This document shows, piece after piece, positions 24,877-36,379 of a stretch of 64,000 nt of DNA. A program made the translations under genes and the position numbers. Numbering within the stretch: position 1 is the first letter of the stretch; every line of letters starts with the position of its first letter. Location: positions 24,856,810 to 24,920,809 of the forward strand of contig NC_034014.1 in NCBI RefSeq assembly GCF_000346465.2, given 5' to 3'. The DNA is from Prunus persica. Its lineage: Eukaryota > Streptophyta > Magnoliopsida > Rosales > Rosaceae. The notes under the pieces were generated by a model, which worked only from the letters and a program-made list of their open reading frames with translations, made no database searches and was not told the DNA's origin.

Positions 24877-26360
24877 ATGAGCATGCAATTGGCAGATCAT
24901 TCCATAAGGTATCTAAGAGGAATCCTAGAAGATGTGCTTGTGCAAATGAATGATCTTATCTTACCCGCTGATTTCTTAATTCTAGAAATAGAAGAAGCTT
25001 CTATTCCAGCTATGGATCTTCCAACCGCATGTACCAAAATTGATGTTCAAACAGGAACCTTGACCAAGAAAGTTCAAGGGGAACCATAGCCTTCAAGGTT
25101 TGATGCTTTGAAACTCCTAATGAAGAGCATGAAAGTTTTTGTATTGATACATTACATCAAATTGTACAGAGTAATTTCAATAAAGCTCATGGTACGGATT
25201 CATTAGAGAGGGTTTTACACAAAATTGTCAAGCCTCCGACATTGATGAAGATGAGATACATGAGGTTGTGCAATTCCTCAGCGCATTACCAACCGTGTCA
25301 TGTAAGTATCCTCCTACCTTTGAGCCCTTACCTGTCAATACTGAAAAGCTTATTCCTTCTCTTGTCAGAGCACCAGAATTAGAGCTCAAACCATTACCAT
25401 CACACCTTAAGTATGTTTACTTAGGTGAATCAAAGACATTGTCCGTGATTTTGCTTGCAACTTCAGTGAGCAAGATGAGGAGTATTGCGGACATCAAGGA
25501 GATAAGCCCCACAAAACGCATGCACATATTGGAAGATGATTCCAAACCCACCATAGATGCTCAACTCAGGTTAAATTCAATCATAATCGAGGTGGTGCGC
25601 AAGGAAGTTCTTAAACGATTGGATGTGGGTATCATTTATCCTATTTTCTATAGTAAGTGGGTAAGCCCGGTCCAAGTAGTTTCGAAAAAGTCGGGCGTCA
25701 CTGTTGTGAAAAATGAGGGAAATGAACTTTTTCCTTCTCGTGTTCAAATGGGATGGTGTGTTTGCATTGATTACATGAAGTTAAATATCGCTACTGGTAA
25801 GGATCATTTTTCATTGCCATTTATTGATCAAATGCTTGAACGTCTTGCATGTCACAATTATTATTGTTTTTTGGTTGAATATTCAGGATACAACCAAATC
25901 GTTATAGCTCCAGAAGACCATAACAAGACAACATTCACATGTCCTTATGACACATTCACTTACTGGCGTATAGTATACCCTTTGAATTATGCAATACATC
26001 AGCCATATTCAAACGATGCATGATTAGTACTTTCTCTGATATGGTAGAAAAGTTGATCAAAGTATTTTTAGTTGACTTCATTTGATTCATGCCTTAACAG
26101 TTTGTCTCTATTTTTGAAAAGATGCCAGGAATGCAACTTAATTCTTAATTGCGAGGAGTGCCATTTTATAGTACAACAAGGAATTGTTTTTGGGTATGTG
26201 ATTTCAAGTAAGGACATTGAGGTTGACAAGCCCAAAGTTGATGTGATACGTAGCTTGCCACCTCCATCATCAGTGAGAGATCCAATCCTTCCTAGGATAT
26301 GGAAAGTTTTCTAGAAGATTCATCACCGAAGCACTGGCAGAACTACTCCAATGGCTTAGG
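24877..26360 (+). pseudogene. Decayed Ty3/gypsy retrotransposon polyprotein fragment
   Basis: The first part (24877-25089) resembles the protease-adjacent region of plant Ty3/gypsy elements (QLADHSIRYLRGILEDVLV) but the LGRPF block is gone. 25268-26023 carries the linker and start of reverse transcriptase (PELELKPLPSHLKYVYLGES, WVSPVQVVSKKSG, CIDYMKLN, FLVEYSGYNQIVIAPED). 26040-26314 continues with the end of the palm region (ECHFIVQQGIVFGYVIS). Several frameshifts and stops interrupt it, and the catalytic acidic pair is altered (FLVDF where a Y-x-DD-type box is expected). RNase H and integrase were not seen, nor LTRs. Confidence 0.85.
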
Positions 26361-27470
26361 TGGGCTGTAGAACAGTTAAATTTTTGGGGGAAAAAAATGA
26401 AGCCTATAATTGAGTTGCTTTAAATATAGCACAGTATTTATTAGCCTATTAAAATTCAAAAAAGTCAAATTCTTTATCAATTTAGTATAGGGCAACAATA
26501 AAAATAACTTATCGTTTGACAACCCTCTCCCCCTACAGAGACCACGACTTTTTGTTTTCTCTACCCCAACAAACACTTCGACTGAAGGGTAAAGTCCTTA
26601 ACCTTATCTCTCCAACTCGTTAAAACAACTCTTAGCAACAAAATGAAGAACGAGTTTCTAAAATATATATTTATTGATTCGAATGTAATAACAAAAAATT
26701 TCAATTCTCTCAATGATTGCATGACACAATTTGAATAGATACACTTTTAATTATGTTGTTGAAGTGTTTTTTGGTCGCATTTAATATATTTTTGTTTTAT
26801 GATAAAGTTTATTGAAAATTAGTCAATAAAAATAGGAACTAGTGTGGTTTATACGATTTAATGTATATTTGTATTTATAAAGCGATTATAAAAACGATAA
26901 GTAAAAAAAAATTAATCATTAAATTTTAAGCTAACTTTAGATAATCCACTTATTAAAAAATTATTTGTTCCGCACTTGCACCGAAGTGCATGCACTGAAG
27001 GATTTATTGCGTGAGCATTAACTTTAGGGAAAATGAAAAGAAGAATTTCTCCAACAACAACAAAAAAACAAGAAACGAAGAAGAAAAAAAGAAGGTTGAC
27101 ATAGTTTCAGAGGGTTAATCCCAATAATAATACAAAATGGGCTCGTGTTGCATCAATTGTTTGTGGGAAAGGAAAAAATTGGAGGAAGAAATCGAAAGTG
27201 ACGACCACTTCTCCGGGTTTGTTAAAACTCGGCCACCCTAAAAAATAAAAAATATTAATAAATTAAATTAAAAGGTTTCCAACGCATGCTGATGTGGAAA
27301 TCTATTATTAATCTAATCAGGAAGCTAATATACTAGTAGACTAGGGATTCCATTTCCTTTTCTAATCCATATTCATATTCCTATAGGGTAAATAATTCTA
27401 AACAAAATTACTGGTCCCAGTAGCCAGTAGGGTTTTTATTCATGTTCTTGTTGAAATAGGACTTTGCCTT
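26361..27470. other. Intergenic, upstream of the split F-box gene
   Basis: No gene. Around 27260-27410 it is paralogous to the upstream region of the second F-box gene (aaaggtttccaacgc, attcctatagggtaaataa). It contains the unoccupied version of the site filled by the PIF element at 44989-46477. Confidence 0.6.
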
Positions 27471-27477
27471 TATATAT
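27471..27477 (+). promoter_or_regulatory. TATA box of the split F-box gene
   Basis: tatatat follows actttgcctt, 69 bases before the ATG. The same motif and context precede the paralogous gene at 46772. Confidence 0.6.
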
Positions 27478-27545
27478 CCCCTTGGTTCTCCCTACGGTTT
27501 CTATCGATCGATCTGTTACAAATCTGCTGCGTGTTCTGAGTCAGA

Positions 27546-27887
27546 ATGGATGACGAATCGAGTGGTACGGTGGTGAAGCTGCTAGTTCGTGGTCGAAAAC
27601 GATATCGAATAAAGTCATATACTTCAGAGCCAGAAAAGAAGAAAATTAGGAAGGTATTACATGAAGGCGTCCTGGTAGAAATTCTCTCAAAACTGCCTGC
27701 CAAGTCTGTACTCAGGTTTAGACGCGTCTCAAAAGAGTGGTATGCTCTCACCAAAACTTCTTATTTCATTGCTAGACATGACCTTCATCGTCGCTCTCGC
27801 TCCGCTCAGAATCATGGTCTTCTCCTTGTCGCGAAATATCTCACCAATGAAAAATCTGAGAGACTTCTAATGATGTCATTGCATCCT
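27546..27887 (+). pseudogene. F-box gene, 5' part, interrupted by a CACTA transposon
   Basis: The N-terminal 114 codons of an F-box protein, closely similar to residues 1-about 110 of the intact paralogue at 46772. It contains MDDESSG, the basic block RGRKRYRIKSYTSEP and the F-box itself (VLVEILSKLPAKSVLRFRRVSKEWY, residues about 40-65). The reading is cut exactly after the CCT codon at 27885-27887, where the CACTA element begins, and terminates 5 codons into the transposon. The remainder lies at 41968-43023. Apart from the insertion no stop or frameshift was seen, so disruption looks recent. The F-box would bind SKP1 in an SCF ubiquitin ligase. Confidence 0.93.
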
Positions 27888-28669
27888 CACTACTACAAAA
27901 AGTGAAAAAGACGACCAGAAAACAACGACGGTCTAAGTGAAAACCGTCGTGGTTTATAAAAAGACGACGGTTCTAAAAACACCGTCGTGTAATACAACCT
28001 TAGACAACTAAAAAATGGAGTTTCAAATGGCTGTTCAAAAACAACGACGTACATAATTAAACAACCGACGTCTATTTGAAACAGATTTCCTCAGTGTAAA
28101 ATCAATGCCAACAAAGAACGGCAGAAGTTATGAATCGACCGACGTAGAAAGTAAAGACGACGATTTCAATAAAAACTGCCGTTTTTACTCATAAAATAAC
28201 ACGACGAGGTTTTCGTATAAGACGCCGTATAATTACAAACAAATCCACGGCTTTAAAATACAAAATATCGCCGTATTAAATTAATTTACAACGACGGAAA
28301 ATATAAATATATCGACGTCATTCTCGTATAGTTCTACTACGTTATCTTTAAATCGTACAATAAAATTTATCGTCGTATTTATTCATTTTATACGTCGTAC
28401 CTTTAATTTTAACGGTCGTCTTAATAAGAATTTTTGTTAACAATTTTTTTCTTTGATTTTCTTATCCTACGTCGGTAGATCTACTTAATGACAAGAATTG
28501 AAATAACCACGACGGTTTATATAGAACACCGCCGACATAATCAGTTTTGTCTGAGATCCCAAGGGTTACGAAATCTTACCAGATGGAACTCTGTTCCACA
28601 TCATAATCTTAACAGATGACACAGATTTGCAAATATTGCGTCGTGTTAGTTTACAAATTCTAGAACATT

Positions 28670-28800
28670 AATTTCCCTCATTTTAAATTTCCTCGGGAAA
28701 GAAAAATCTATTTATCACGCTTTGGAATTGAAAACTAAAACTGAAAGAATACGGGAAAAAAAACTCCATTTATAATTTAAAATTAAAATCCACGTCGGTT
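28670..28800 (+). repeat. Direct repeat left of the RPN6 fragment
   Basis: attaatttccctcattttaa through aaaatccacgtcggtt recurs with small changes at about 29888-30026. The two copies bracket the captured RPN6 fragment. Confidence 0.8.
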
Positions 28801-28948
28801 GTAGTACACTTAACGACGTTTAACAAAATAATCTACGTCGGTAATTATAAATCTACCGCCATCGTAACTTAATATAGACGACGAGAAAAGACGACGGTAG
28901 AACAGAAAACCGCCGTTGTTTCAGTTTCTTTAACATATCTTTCTGCAG

Positions 28949-29420
28949 GACTTGTGTAGTTCAAAGCATTGACAATGTCTTCATCATATCTCCCAGAAAC
29001 TACTGATTCAATTGCTCATGCTTTAGAGGCCATCTGAAGCCATTTCTATTCTTTATCGCATTCTTGAAACCCATCTTCTTCTTCTGAAGCTCTACGGATA
29101 AAGGAAGAGGCTATCACAATAAATCCGACGGATCTTCTTAGGCAAGAAAATCAAGCAGAGGATCAGGCACATCTGATCTTCAGATTTCCCTGAGAAGCGA
29201 ACTTTCCTTCGACAGCGAGTGGAGGCCAGGCTTGCATCTCTTTTGATGGAAAGCAAGGAGTATTCAGAAGCACTAAGTGTCCTATCAGGCTTGATCAAGG
29301 AAGTGAGAAGGCTAGTTGACAAGCTTCTTCTTGTGGACATATATTTGATGCGAGTAAGCTCAATTTCTCTTTGAGAAAACATCCAAATTATTATCTTTGA
29401 GACATGAGAGACTGAGAGAG
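28949..29420 (+). pseudogene. RPN6: Captured fragment of RPN6 (26S proteasome lid subunit, PSMD11)
   Basis: Starting at the ATG at 28975 the plus strand reads MSSSYLPETTDSIAHALEA, then pieces matching SISILYRILE-NPSSSSEALRIKEEAI and TDLLRQENQAED in shifting frames. After an internal deletion comes KRTFLRQRVEARLASLLMES, KEYSEALSVLSGLIKEVRRL and LLLVDIYL. These match the N-terminal region of plant RPN6. A splice-acceptor-like ctgcag and leader-like bases (28949-28974) precede the ATG, so leader sequence came along. Stops and frameshifts exclude a working subunit. It lies inside the CACTA element, between two direct repeats, so it is a transduplicated host fragment. The long antisense frame here (29092-29496) is its shadow. 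Confidence 0.88.
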
Positions 29421-29887
29421 GAAGAACTTGGAACCTTAAATGTAAACCGAAAATGAATGAAAGCGACAAATTTATAGAATAAATTTTTAAAACCAACGGC
29501 GGTCCTTACAAACAAACCGCCGTTTAAATTGTAAAATCAACGTCGGTATGATCGACGTATATTACAGAAATCCACGTCGGTAAATTAATAAAAACGACGT
29601 GTTAAATAATATACCATGACGCGAGTTATTACTTATGTACTTTAATTTTTGAGTTTACTACGACGGTACCTACAAACTACTGTCGTATTTATTTACCACG
29701 TCCGAAGTTAAATGTACCGTCGTATTTTGTAATTTATACGTCGTAGTTATATGTAACCGCCATATTATTTTTTTGAAATGGTTTTATATGTAAGCAACTT
29801 TTCGTCTACTTGACTTACACATTTGTTGTTTTTATATTCTTATTTTATTTAAATCTGTCATCCAAAAAAGAAACTTTACATATTGCA

Positions 29888-30026
29888 GAATATTAATTTC
29901 CTTCGTTTTAAATTTCCTCCGGAAAAAAAACTCTATTTATAACGCACTGTAATTGAAAAATAAACTGAAAGGTCACGGGAAAAAAAATTCTATTCATAAT
30001 TTAAAAATTAAAATCCACGTCGGTTA
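29888..30026 (+). repeat. Direct repeat right of the RPN6 fragment
   Basis: The second copy of the segment at 28670-28800 (attaatttccttcgttttaa to aaaatccacgtcggtt). A further repeat pair lies beside it: aaatggttttatatgtaagc at about 29777 and 30138. Confidence 0.8.
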
Positions 30027-30179
30027 TATTAAACCTAACGACGTTAAATGAAATGATTCCACGTCGAATGAAAAATATTGCGTCGTTTTAGTTAAAAACG
30101 ACGTAGTTAAATGTAACCGCCGTATTATTTTTTTGAAATGGTTTTATATGTAAGCAACTTTTCGACTTACACATGCACT

Positions 30180-30942
30180 GTTTCCAAACCCGATTAAAAA
30201 TTTCAATCTCCCAGAGAAACCTTTTCGTCTTTTTTCCTTGTCAGAGCATTGTCAGAGTTTCTCATCGTCTTCCTCTCGTCTTCTTCGTCGTCTCTGAACT
30301 TAAACATCGATCATCTTCCTCTTGCTTTCATTGCACGCAAAAGGTAAGCTTTCATTTTCACTATTTTGGTTACTGTTTTGCATGCTCATACGTTTTTTGT
30401 TTGAAAAATCTTTTTACCTTTTTTCTGGCCAAAATCATTTTACTTCTTTCCAAGTTTGATAAAATATACAGACAAAGAGAGAAAGTTTCCAACTTTGAAG
30501 ACAACTACATCAACTAAATAAGACGACGGTAGACCACGACGGTTCGTCAGTTGTTCTAGCGTCGTCTGAAAATTGACAAAGTTGTTTTTAAAATAATAGT
30601 CTTTTTTTATATGCTTGTTTAATTGCAGGTTTGATTTCGCTGAACAATGGTTTTTGTTTTTCCCTTATTTGATAAAATATAAAGAAAAAGAAACTAGGGT
30701 TGGTATCTAATATAGACGATAAAATATAAATAATAGTTTACCACGACGGTGTATTACTATTGACGTCGTGTGAACATATATACCACGACGTTATATAAAT
30801 AATGGTTTTAAACATTTATTACGTCTGAGATTATTTCATTGCGTCGTCTAAAATCATATCATACGTCGTATTTTTTTAATACCGTCGTTTGTGTTCTTAA
30901 TGTTTTCCTGAAATATTTTCACTTGCAGTTTTGTCTGTTAAA
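30180..30942 (+). other. 5' UTR region of the Transposase_24/Ulp1 gene
   Basis: A leader exon free of the CG motif array (about 30180-30341) ends with a good donor (aaaag, then gtaagc). Possible acceptors lie at ttgcag (about 30629) and cttgcag (about 30928), leading to the ATG at 30943. Splicing order is inferred. Confidence 0.45.
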
Positions 30943-33900
30943 ATGGTTTCTCAACAACAAACTAAGGATTCTGGCTCCAAGAAGCTTGGAATGGTAGCTC
31001 CTCAAGATAAGTCTTCGAAGGAGATGAAGTCTTCGAAGAAGATGAAGTTTGCTTCATCATCTGCTGAGACAGAACAAACCAGCCAGACAACAATCTCAGA
31101 TGATTCAAAGACTGGTCGAGGTATGAGCACAATGCCTCGTGTTGTGAAGAGAAAGCTTCAGAAACTGAGGCCAATTGTTGAGTACAATAAAAGGGGGAAA
31201 GGTGTTGGCCAAGCACATATTGAGATGCAGTCGTATATTGGTGTGTTGGCACGCTCCAGGATCCCACTTGTGGACAAGAAATGGTCCCAAATCCCCAAGG
31301 ATATAAAGGAGCAGATTTGGGAAGCAGTTGACATGGCTTTTGTCGTAGGCCAAGGGGGCAAGACCTCTGTTTTAGCTTCTGCTTCCAAGAAATGGAAGGA
31401 TTTCAAGTCTACACTAACGAGGCATTATATCCTTCCATACACCAATGACAGGGAGAAATTAAGCCAACCCCCTGAAACATATAAATTCATAGAGAAAGCA
31501 CAATGGGATGCCTTTGTAGCTTCAAGGCTATCCAAAGATTTTGAGTCTGTGCATTCTCAACATGCACAGATTAGGGAGAAACTCGAGTACAATCATCGAT
31601 TGTCTCGAAAAGGATATGCTGGATTGGAGGATCAATTGGAGGAAACCATGCCTGGGGTAGAAATTGATCGATCTACCTTATGGAAGAGAGCTAGACAGGA
31701 CAAACATGGTAACATCCCTGATCCAAAGGTGGCAGAGAAAGCAAAATTAATTGTAAGCCTACTATCACTCTGTTTTAAATTTTTATTAAACTGTGAATTA
31801 TTCTTATTACGTCGTATGTTATATTTTTCGTCGTGTGAATGATATTACCACGTCGAAAAGTTTTTAAAAACGTCGTTAAAGGTCTAAATAGGAATCACTA
31901 CTATGTTTTCTGTAATTACAGCATAAGACGTCGGTGGTTCATTTTCGCGTCGTGTGAATGATATTACCACGTCGAAAATTTTTTAAAAACGTCGTTAACG
32001 GTCTAAATAGGAATCACTACTCTGTTATCTTTAATTATAGCATAAGACGTCGGTTGTTTATTCATTTCGTCGTTTTAAATAAATAACCACGTCGGTATAA
32101 CTACCGTCGTGATAAGTTATAATAACGTCGGTTTATACGTTATTGCGTCGTGTGAAATTATATAATACGTCGTTTGTACATAAATAACCGTCGTGTGTTT
32201 TTTTGTTTATCTTTTTTTAGGATGAATTGCAGAAACAAGTCTCGGAAGGCAAAGTCAGAGTAGATGGCAGCAATGATGTGCTGACCATGGCTTTGGGCCC
32301 CGAGCATCCAGGCAGACTGAGGGGAGTTGGTGCTGGTGTTTCCCCAAGGCAATATTTCAATTTGCCCAAACCACAGAGGGTGAGCTTTGACGACCGTTTG
32401 AAGGACAGTTTAAGAGTTCTCCTTCAAGAAGAGACTAAAAAGATGGAGGCTAAGGCAAGGGAAGAGGCCTTAAGGATGGAGGCTAGGACAAAACAATTGG
32501 TAGAGGCTGAGAGGGAGCATTTCCTGAGTCAGCTTTCCCAATTAATTCCCAATTTTGATCCAAGCATGCTTAAACCAAGAATTAGCCAAAGCCCCAAAAA
32601 TTCAATGTCTGACAAAGCTAGCTGCTCTGGAGGTGATGTGAGATCCCTACATTTGGAGGATGATACTGCCAAAATGGGGAAACATCAGCCAGATGAAGAG
32701 AAGGAAGAAGAAAAAAGAGATGAAGAGAAGGAAGAAGAAAAGGAGAAAGAAGATGAAGAAAAGCATGACGACAAGGTATGTTCACATAACTTTGCCTTTT
32801 TTATTTGTTTTTCAAAATTTCAGACGTCGATATTTTTATTTAATCCGTCGTTTGTTTAAAACTTAGACGGCGGAATTTTTTTAAGACGTAATAAAATATT
32901 TAAACGACGGTTTTTGCACCGTCGTTTAAATGGTTTCAGACGACGCTTTATTCATAAAACCGTCGTCTTTATTGAATTACCACGACAGTTTTTTCACCGT
33001 CGTTTAAATACTTTTAAGACGACGTTTTATTACTTAAACCGTCGTCTTTATTGAATTACCACGTCATTTTTTTTATTTCTTTAAACAGGTTATTGAAGTT
33101 GGTGCTTATTCAAATATGGAGGCGCCATCTTCTTTAAAAACCCTTTGTCGTTTTGTGGAAACGACACTCCTGCCTGAGGATAAGACACTCCAATTTACAA
33201 TTGATAAGGAGGTGTTTGGTGGTGAGCGCGATACCTTCCTCCTGCCTGAAGATATTACACAATTTGCAGGCATGGAAGAAATTGGAGCTACTGTATTGGC
33301 TGTATATATGAGGTTTGTACTTCTAAAATAATACCTCGTTGGTTTATATATTGCGTCGTCTTAACTAACTACCACGTCGTCTTAACTAACTACCGTCGTG
33401 ATAAATATATTATAACGTCCTCATCTATTTCAGTACGTCGTGTGAAATATTATAATACGTCGTTTTTTTATACATAACCGTCGTGTTTGTTTGTGCTGAC
33501 TTGTTTATATTATTTTATTTGTTTAGGTACTTACACGATGTTTTGAAAAAAGCCAATATGTGCAGTATGGTTGGCTTTATCGACCCTGCTACAGTTAGTG
33601 CCAACTCTGGCACAATAACTGAAAGATCACGACTCGTAGCAGCTCGACTTCAGAAGACAGACGGTGAACAGATTTTCATGATGCCTTACAATCCAGGGTT
33701 AGTCTCCTTAGGATTTTGTTTTTATGATTTTCAATAAATGACAGCTTATAAACTAACCACGTCGGTGTTTTATTTTATTTAGTCGTTTGAAACTACTAAC
33801 CACGTCGGTATTTATTTATCGTCGTGATAAATATATAATGTCGTCGTTAGCTACTTTACTTCGTCGTGTGAAATACTATAATACGTCGTTTTTGTAAATA

Positions 33901-34486
33901 ACCGTCGTTTTTATATTAATTTTGTGCAGCCGTCATTGGATTTTGCTGATTGTAAGAGCAAAGAGAGAAACCGTCTATTTTCTGGATCCTCTGCCAGGAA
34001 ATCGTGTGGTCGATGAAGAGGCCAAAAACATCGTGAACAGTGCTTTAAAAATATATAATACCCACATAGCCCGAGCAGGACGTAAAAATGTAATTTGGAA
34101 AACTCTCTCAGGCACACCAAAGCAACCCAGCAATGTCGAATGCGGGTATTATGTAATGCGCTTCATGAGGGACATCATCATGGATCCTTCCTTGGGGTTT
34201 GAGAATAAGGTAAGAAGAAATTACCTTCATACATTTCACGTCGTTTTTTGTATTATCAACGACGGTCGTGTAAAATTAACGTCGTTGAATGGATATACTA
34301 CGTCGGTTATGAAAAATATCGTCGTCTGTGATTGAATTTCTTTTTATTTATAAACCCTAATAGTCATTGTTTATGCAGTATGCCAAGGGAAACCAGGAAG
34401 CTTCATACCCCCAAGAAGCCATTGATGAAGTCCGGAATGAATGGGCAGAGTTTGTTTTCCAAATTATTAAACAGGGCAATTATTGA
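30943..34486 (+). CDS. CACTA ORF1: Transposase_24-like region fused to a Ulp1 (C48) protease
   Basis: Six coding exons: 30943-31752, 32221-32775, 33089-33312, 33527-33697, 33930-34209, 34379-34486, giving 715 residues in one frame. Residues about 60-270 match the plant Ptta/En/Spm Transposase_24 pattern (VEYNKRGKGVGQ, LARSRIPLV...W, SKKWKDFKSTLTRHYILPY, AQWDAFVASRL). Residues about 320-455 are charged and probably coiled, ending in a Glu/Lys block (about 420-455). Residues about 455-700 form a Ulp1-like domain with RHWILLIV (His589), YFLDPLPG (Asp606), PKQPSNVECGYYVMRF (Gln652, Cys658). All catalytic residues of SUMO-type proteases are present. Related proteins occur in plant CACTA elements; whether this acts on SUMO, binds the CG motifs or both is unknown. 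Introns carry the CG motif array. Confidence 0.85.
31815..32110 (+). repeat. Tandem repeat of about 119 bp within ORF1 intron 1
   Basis: The block cgtcgtgtgaatgatattac to gcataagacgtcggt is present twice, starting near 31829 and 31948, with a partial third start near 32067. Units carry several CG motifs. Confidence 0.75.
32915..33066 (+). repeat. Tandem repeat of about 75 bp within ORF1 intron 2
   Basis: caccgtcgtttaaat ... aaaccgtcgtctttattgaa ... taccacg is present twice, near 32918 and 32994. It shows how the motif array can grow by local duplication. Confidence 0.75.
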
Positions 34487-34839
34487 ACACTTGATATTTA
34501 TGTATAATGTACCAATTTTCTCTATAATATGTAATGTAAAAATTTGTTGAGGTTTTCTTAAATTAAAAAAAAAACAAACATACAAATTGCTTAACCGACG
34601 TGTAATACTTTTCCAACGACCTAATAAAGTCAATAACCGTCGTATTTTGTTGTTGCGTGTTTTAAACAAATACGACGTAAAAAAATAGTTAGACGACGTT
34701 CTTTGAACAATTGAGTCGTTAATGGTTTACAATATCTTCAATTTCTTAAGGGTTCAGGGTATAATCGACGACGTTTATGTAACGACTGCGGTTAAGTCGT
34801 AAAATATATATTTTACGTCGTATAGTTAAATAGCCGCCA

Positions 34840-36083
34840 TGGTTTCTCATTTTAACGACTTAGTAGTCTATTACAATTTACAACGTCTACAATTTATTAA
34901 CACCGACGTGGTTTGTTGTTGTGGTAAGAATATTTTATTATTTTTATATCAAAATATTCAAAATAAATTTAAAATAAATCAGAAAATTGAAAAGTCAACT
35001 CCTATGAAGTCATTGATATATTTTCTTCCACATAAACCTTGAAAAAATTCATTTTGAATAACAAAAATTTAAAATGACCATCCAAAACAAAATTGTTTTG
35101 ATGAGTCATAAAATCACTTCTAGTTTTATGGTTTAGGGTTTAGAGTCTAGGGTTTAGAGATTAGGGTTGTTATTTATTGGGGTTTATTTTTAAAGTATAA
35201 TTTTTGGGTAGTCTATGTTATATGTTAGGCTTTAAAACCATAAAACCTTTTATAAACTTAATTTTTTAAATTGTATAATTTAATTTTATGGGTTTAGTGT
35301 ATTAATTTTTAACGACGGTGGTTGGGTCGTGGAATACATATTTTACGTCGTACAGTAAAACATACGACATGGTTTACGCTTTAAACGACGTCATTTTAAT
35401 ATGTAAGTCGGTTTATATAATTTACAACGTTTTTAATTTCTTAACACCGACGTGGTTTCTCATTTTAACGACGTCATTTTAACGACTTAGTAGTCTATTA
35501 CAATTTACAACGTCTACAATTTATTTAACACCGACGTGGTTTGTTGTATGGTAAGAATATTTTATTATTTTTATATCAAAATATTCAAAATAAATATAAA
35601 ATAAATCAGAAAATTGAAAAGTCAACTCCTATGAAGTCATTGATATATTTTCTTCCACATAAACCTTGAAAAAATTCATTTTGAATAACAAAAATTTAAA
35701 ATGACCATCCAAAACAAAATTGTTTTGATGAGTCATAAAATCACTTCTAGTTTAATGGTTTAGGGTTTAGAGTCTAGGGTTTAGAGATTAGTGTTGTTAT
35801 TTATTGGGGTTTATTTTTAAAGTATAATTTTTGGGTAGTCTATGTTATATGTTAGGCTTTAAAACCATAAAACCTTTTATAAACTTAATTTTTTAAATTG
35901 TATAATTTAATTTTATGGGTTTAGTGTATTAATTTTTAACGACGGTGGTTGGGTCGTGGAATACATATTTTACGTCGTACAGTAAAACATACGACATGGT
36001 TTACGCTTTAAACGACGTTATTTTAATATGTAAGTCGGTTTATATAATTTACAACGTCTTTAATTTCTTAACACCGACGTGGT
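34840..36083 (+). repeat. 627-bp tandem duplication inside the CACTA element
   Basis: Copy 1 runs from about 34840 to 35456 and copy 2 from about 35457 to 36083; tagtctattacaatttacaa occurs at 34864 and 35491, an offset of 627. Copies are nearly identical. Each holds a telomere-like cluster (ggtttagggtttagagtcta, then gggtttagag; near 35131 and 35757) and flanking CG motifs. No coding sequence. Confidence 0.92.
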
Positions 36084-36379
36084 TTTTCAGTCGTCGTTAT
36101 ATAAAAAATTCAAAATAAATTTAAAATTAATCCGAAAAATGAACGGCCTTACGTTCTTAATCCGAAAAATGAAGTTTCCGTCGTGGAATATTAAATTTAC
36201 GTCGGTACTTGTAGAACTTTCGCCTTGGTTTTTCTTTCGACGTTTTATAACGCGCGCGCTCTAAAAATTTTCGCGCGACCTAAATTTTTTTAGATTTGGC
36301 TCTTAGTCTTATACTTTGATCCCTGAAACCTAAAATTTCAGATTTCACGCGACATAACATTTCGCTCTCTCACTTCTGC

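Noticed and set aside
29092..29496. Minus-strand open frame of 134 residues inside the CACTA element
   Set aside because: It is the antisense shadow of the captured RPN6 fragment and has no recognisable domain.
34840..36083. Telomere-like TTTAGGG clusters as a true interstitial telomere
   Set aside because: Only a few degenerate units, duplicated with the surrounding transposon sequence; chance or short repeat is more likely.
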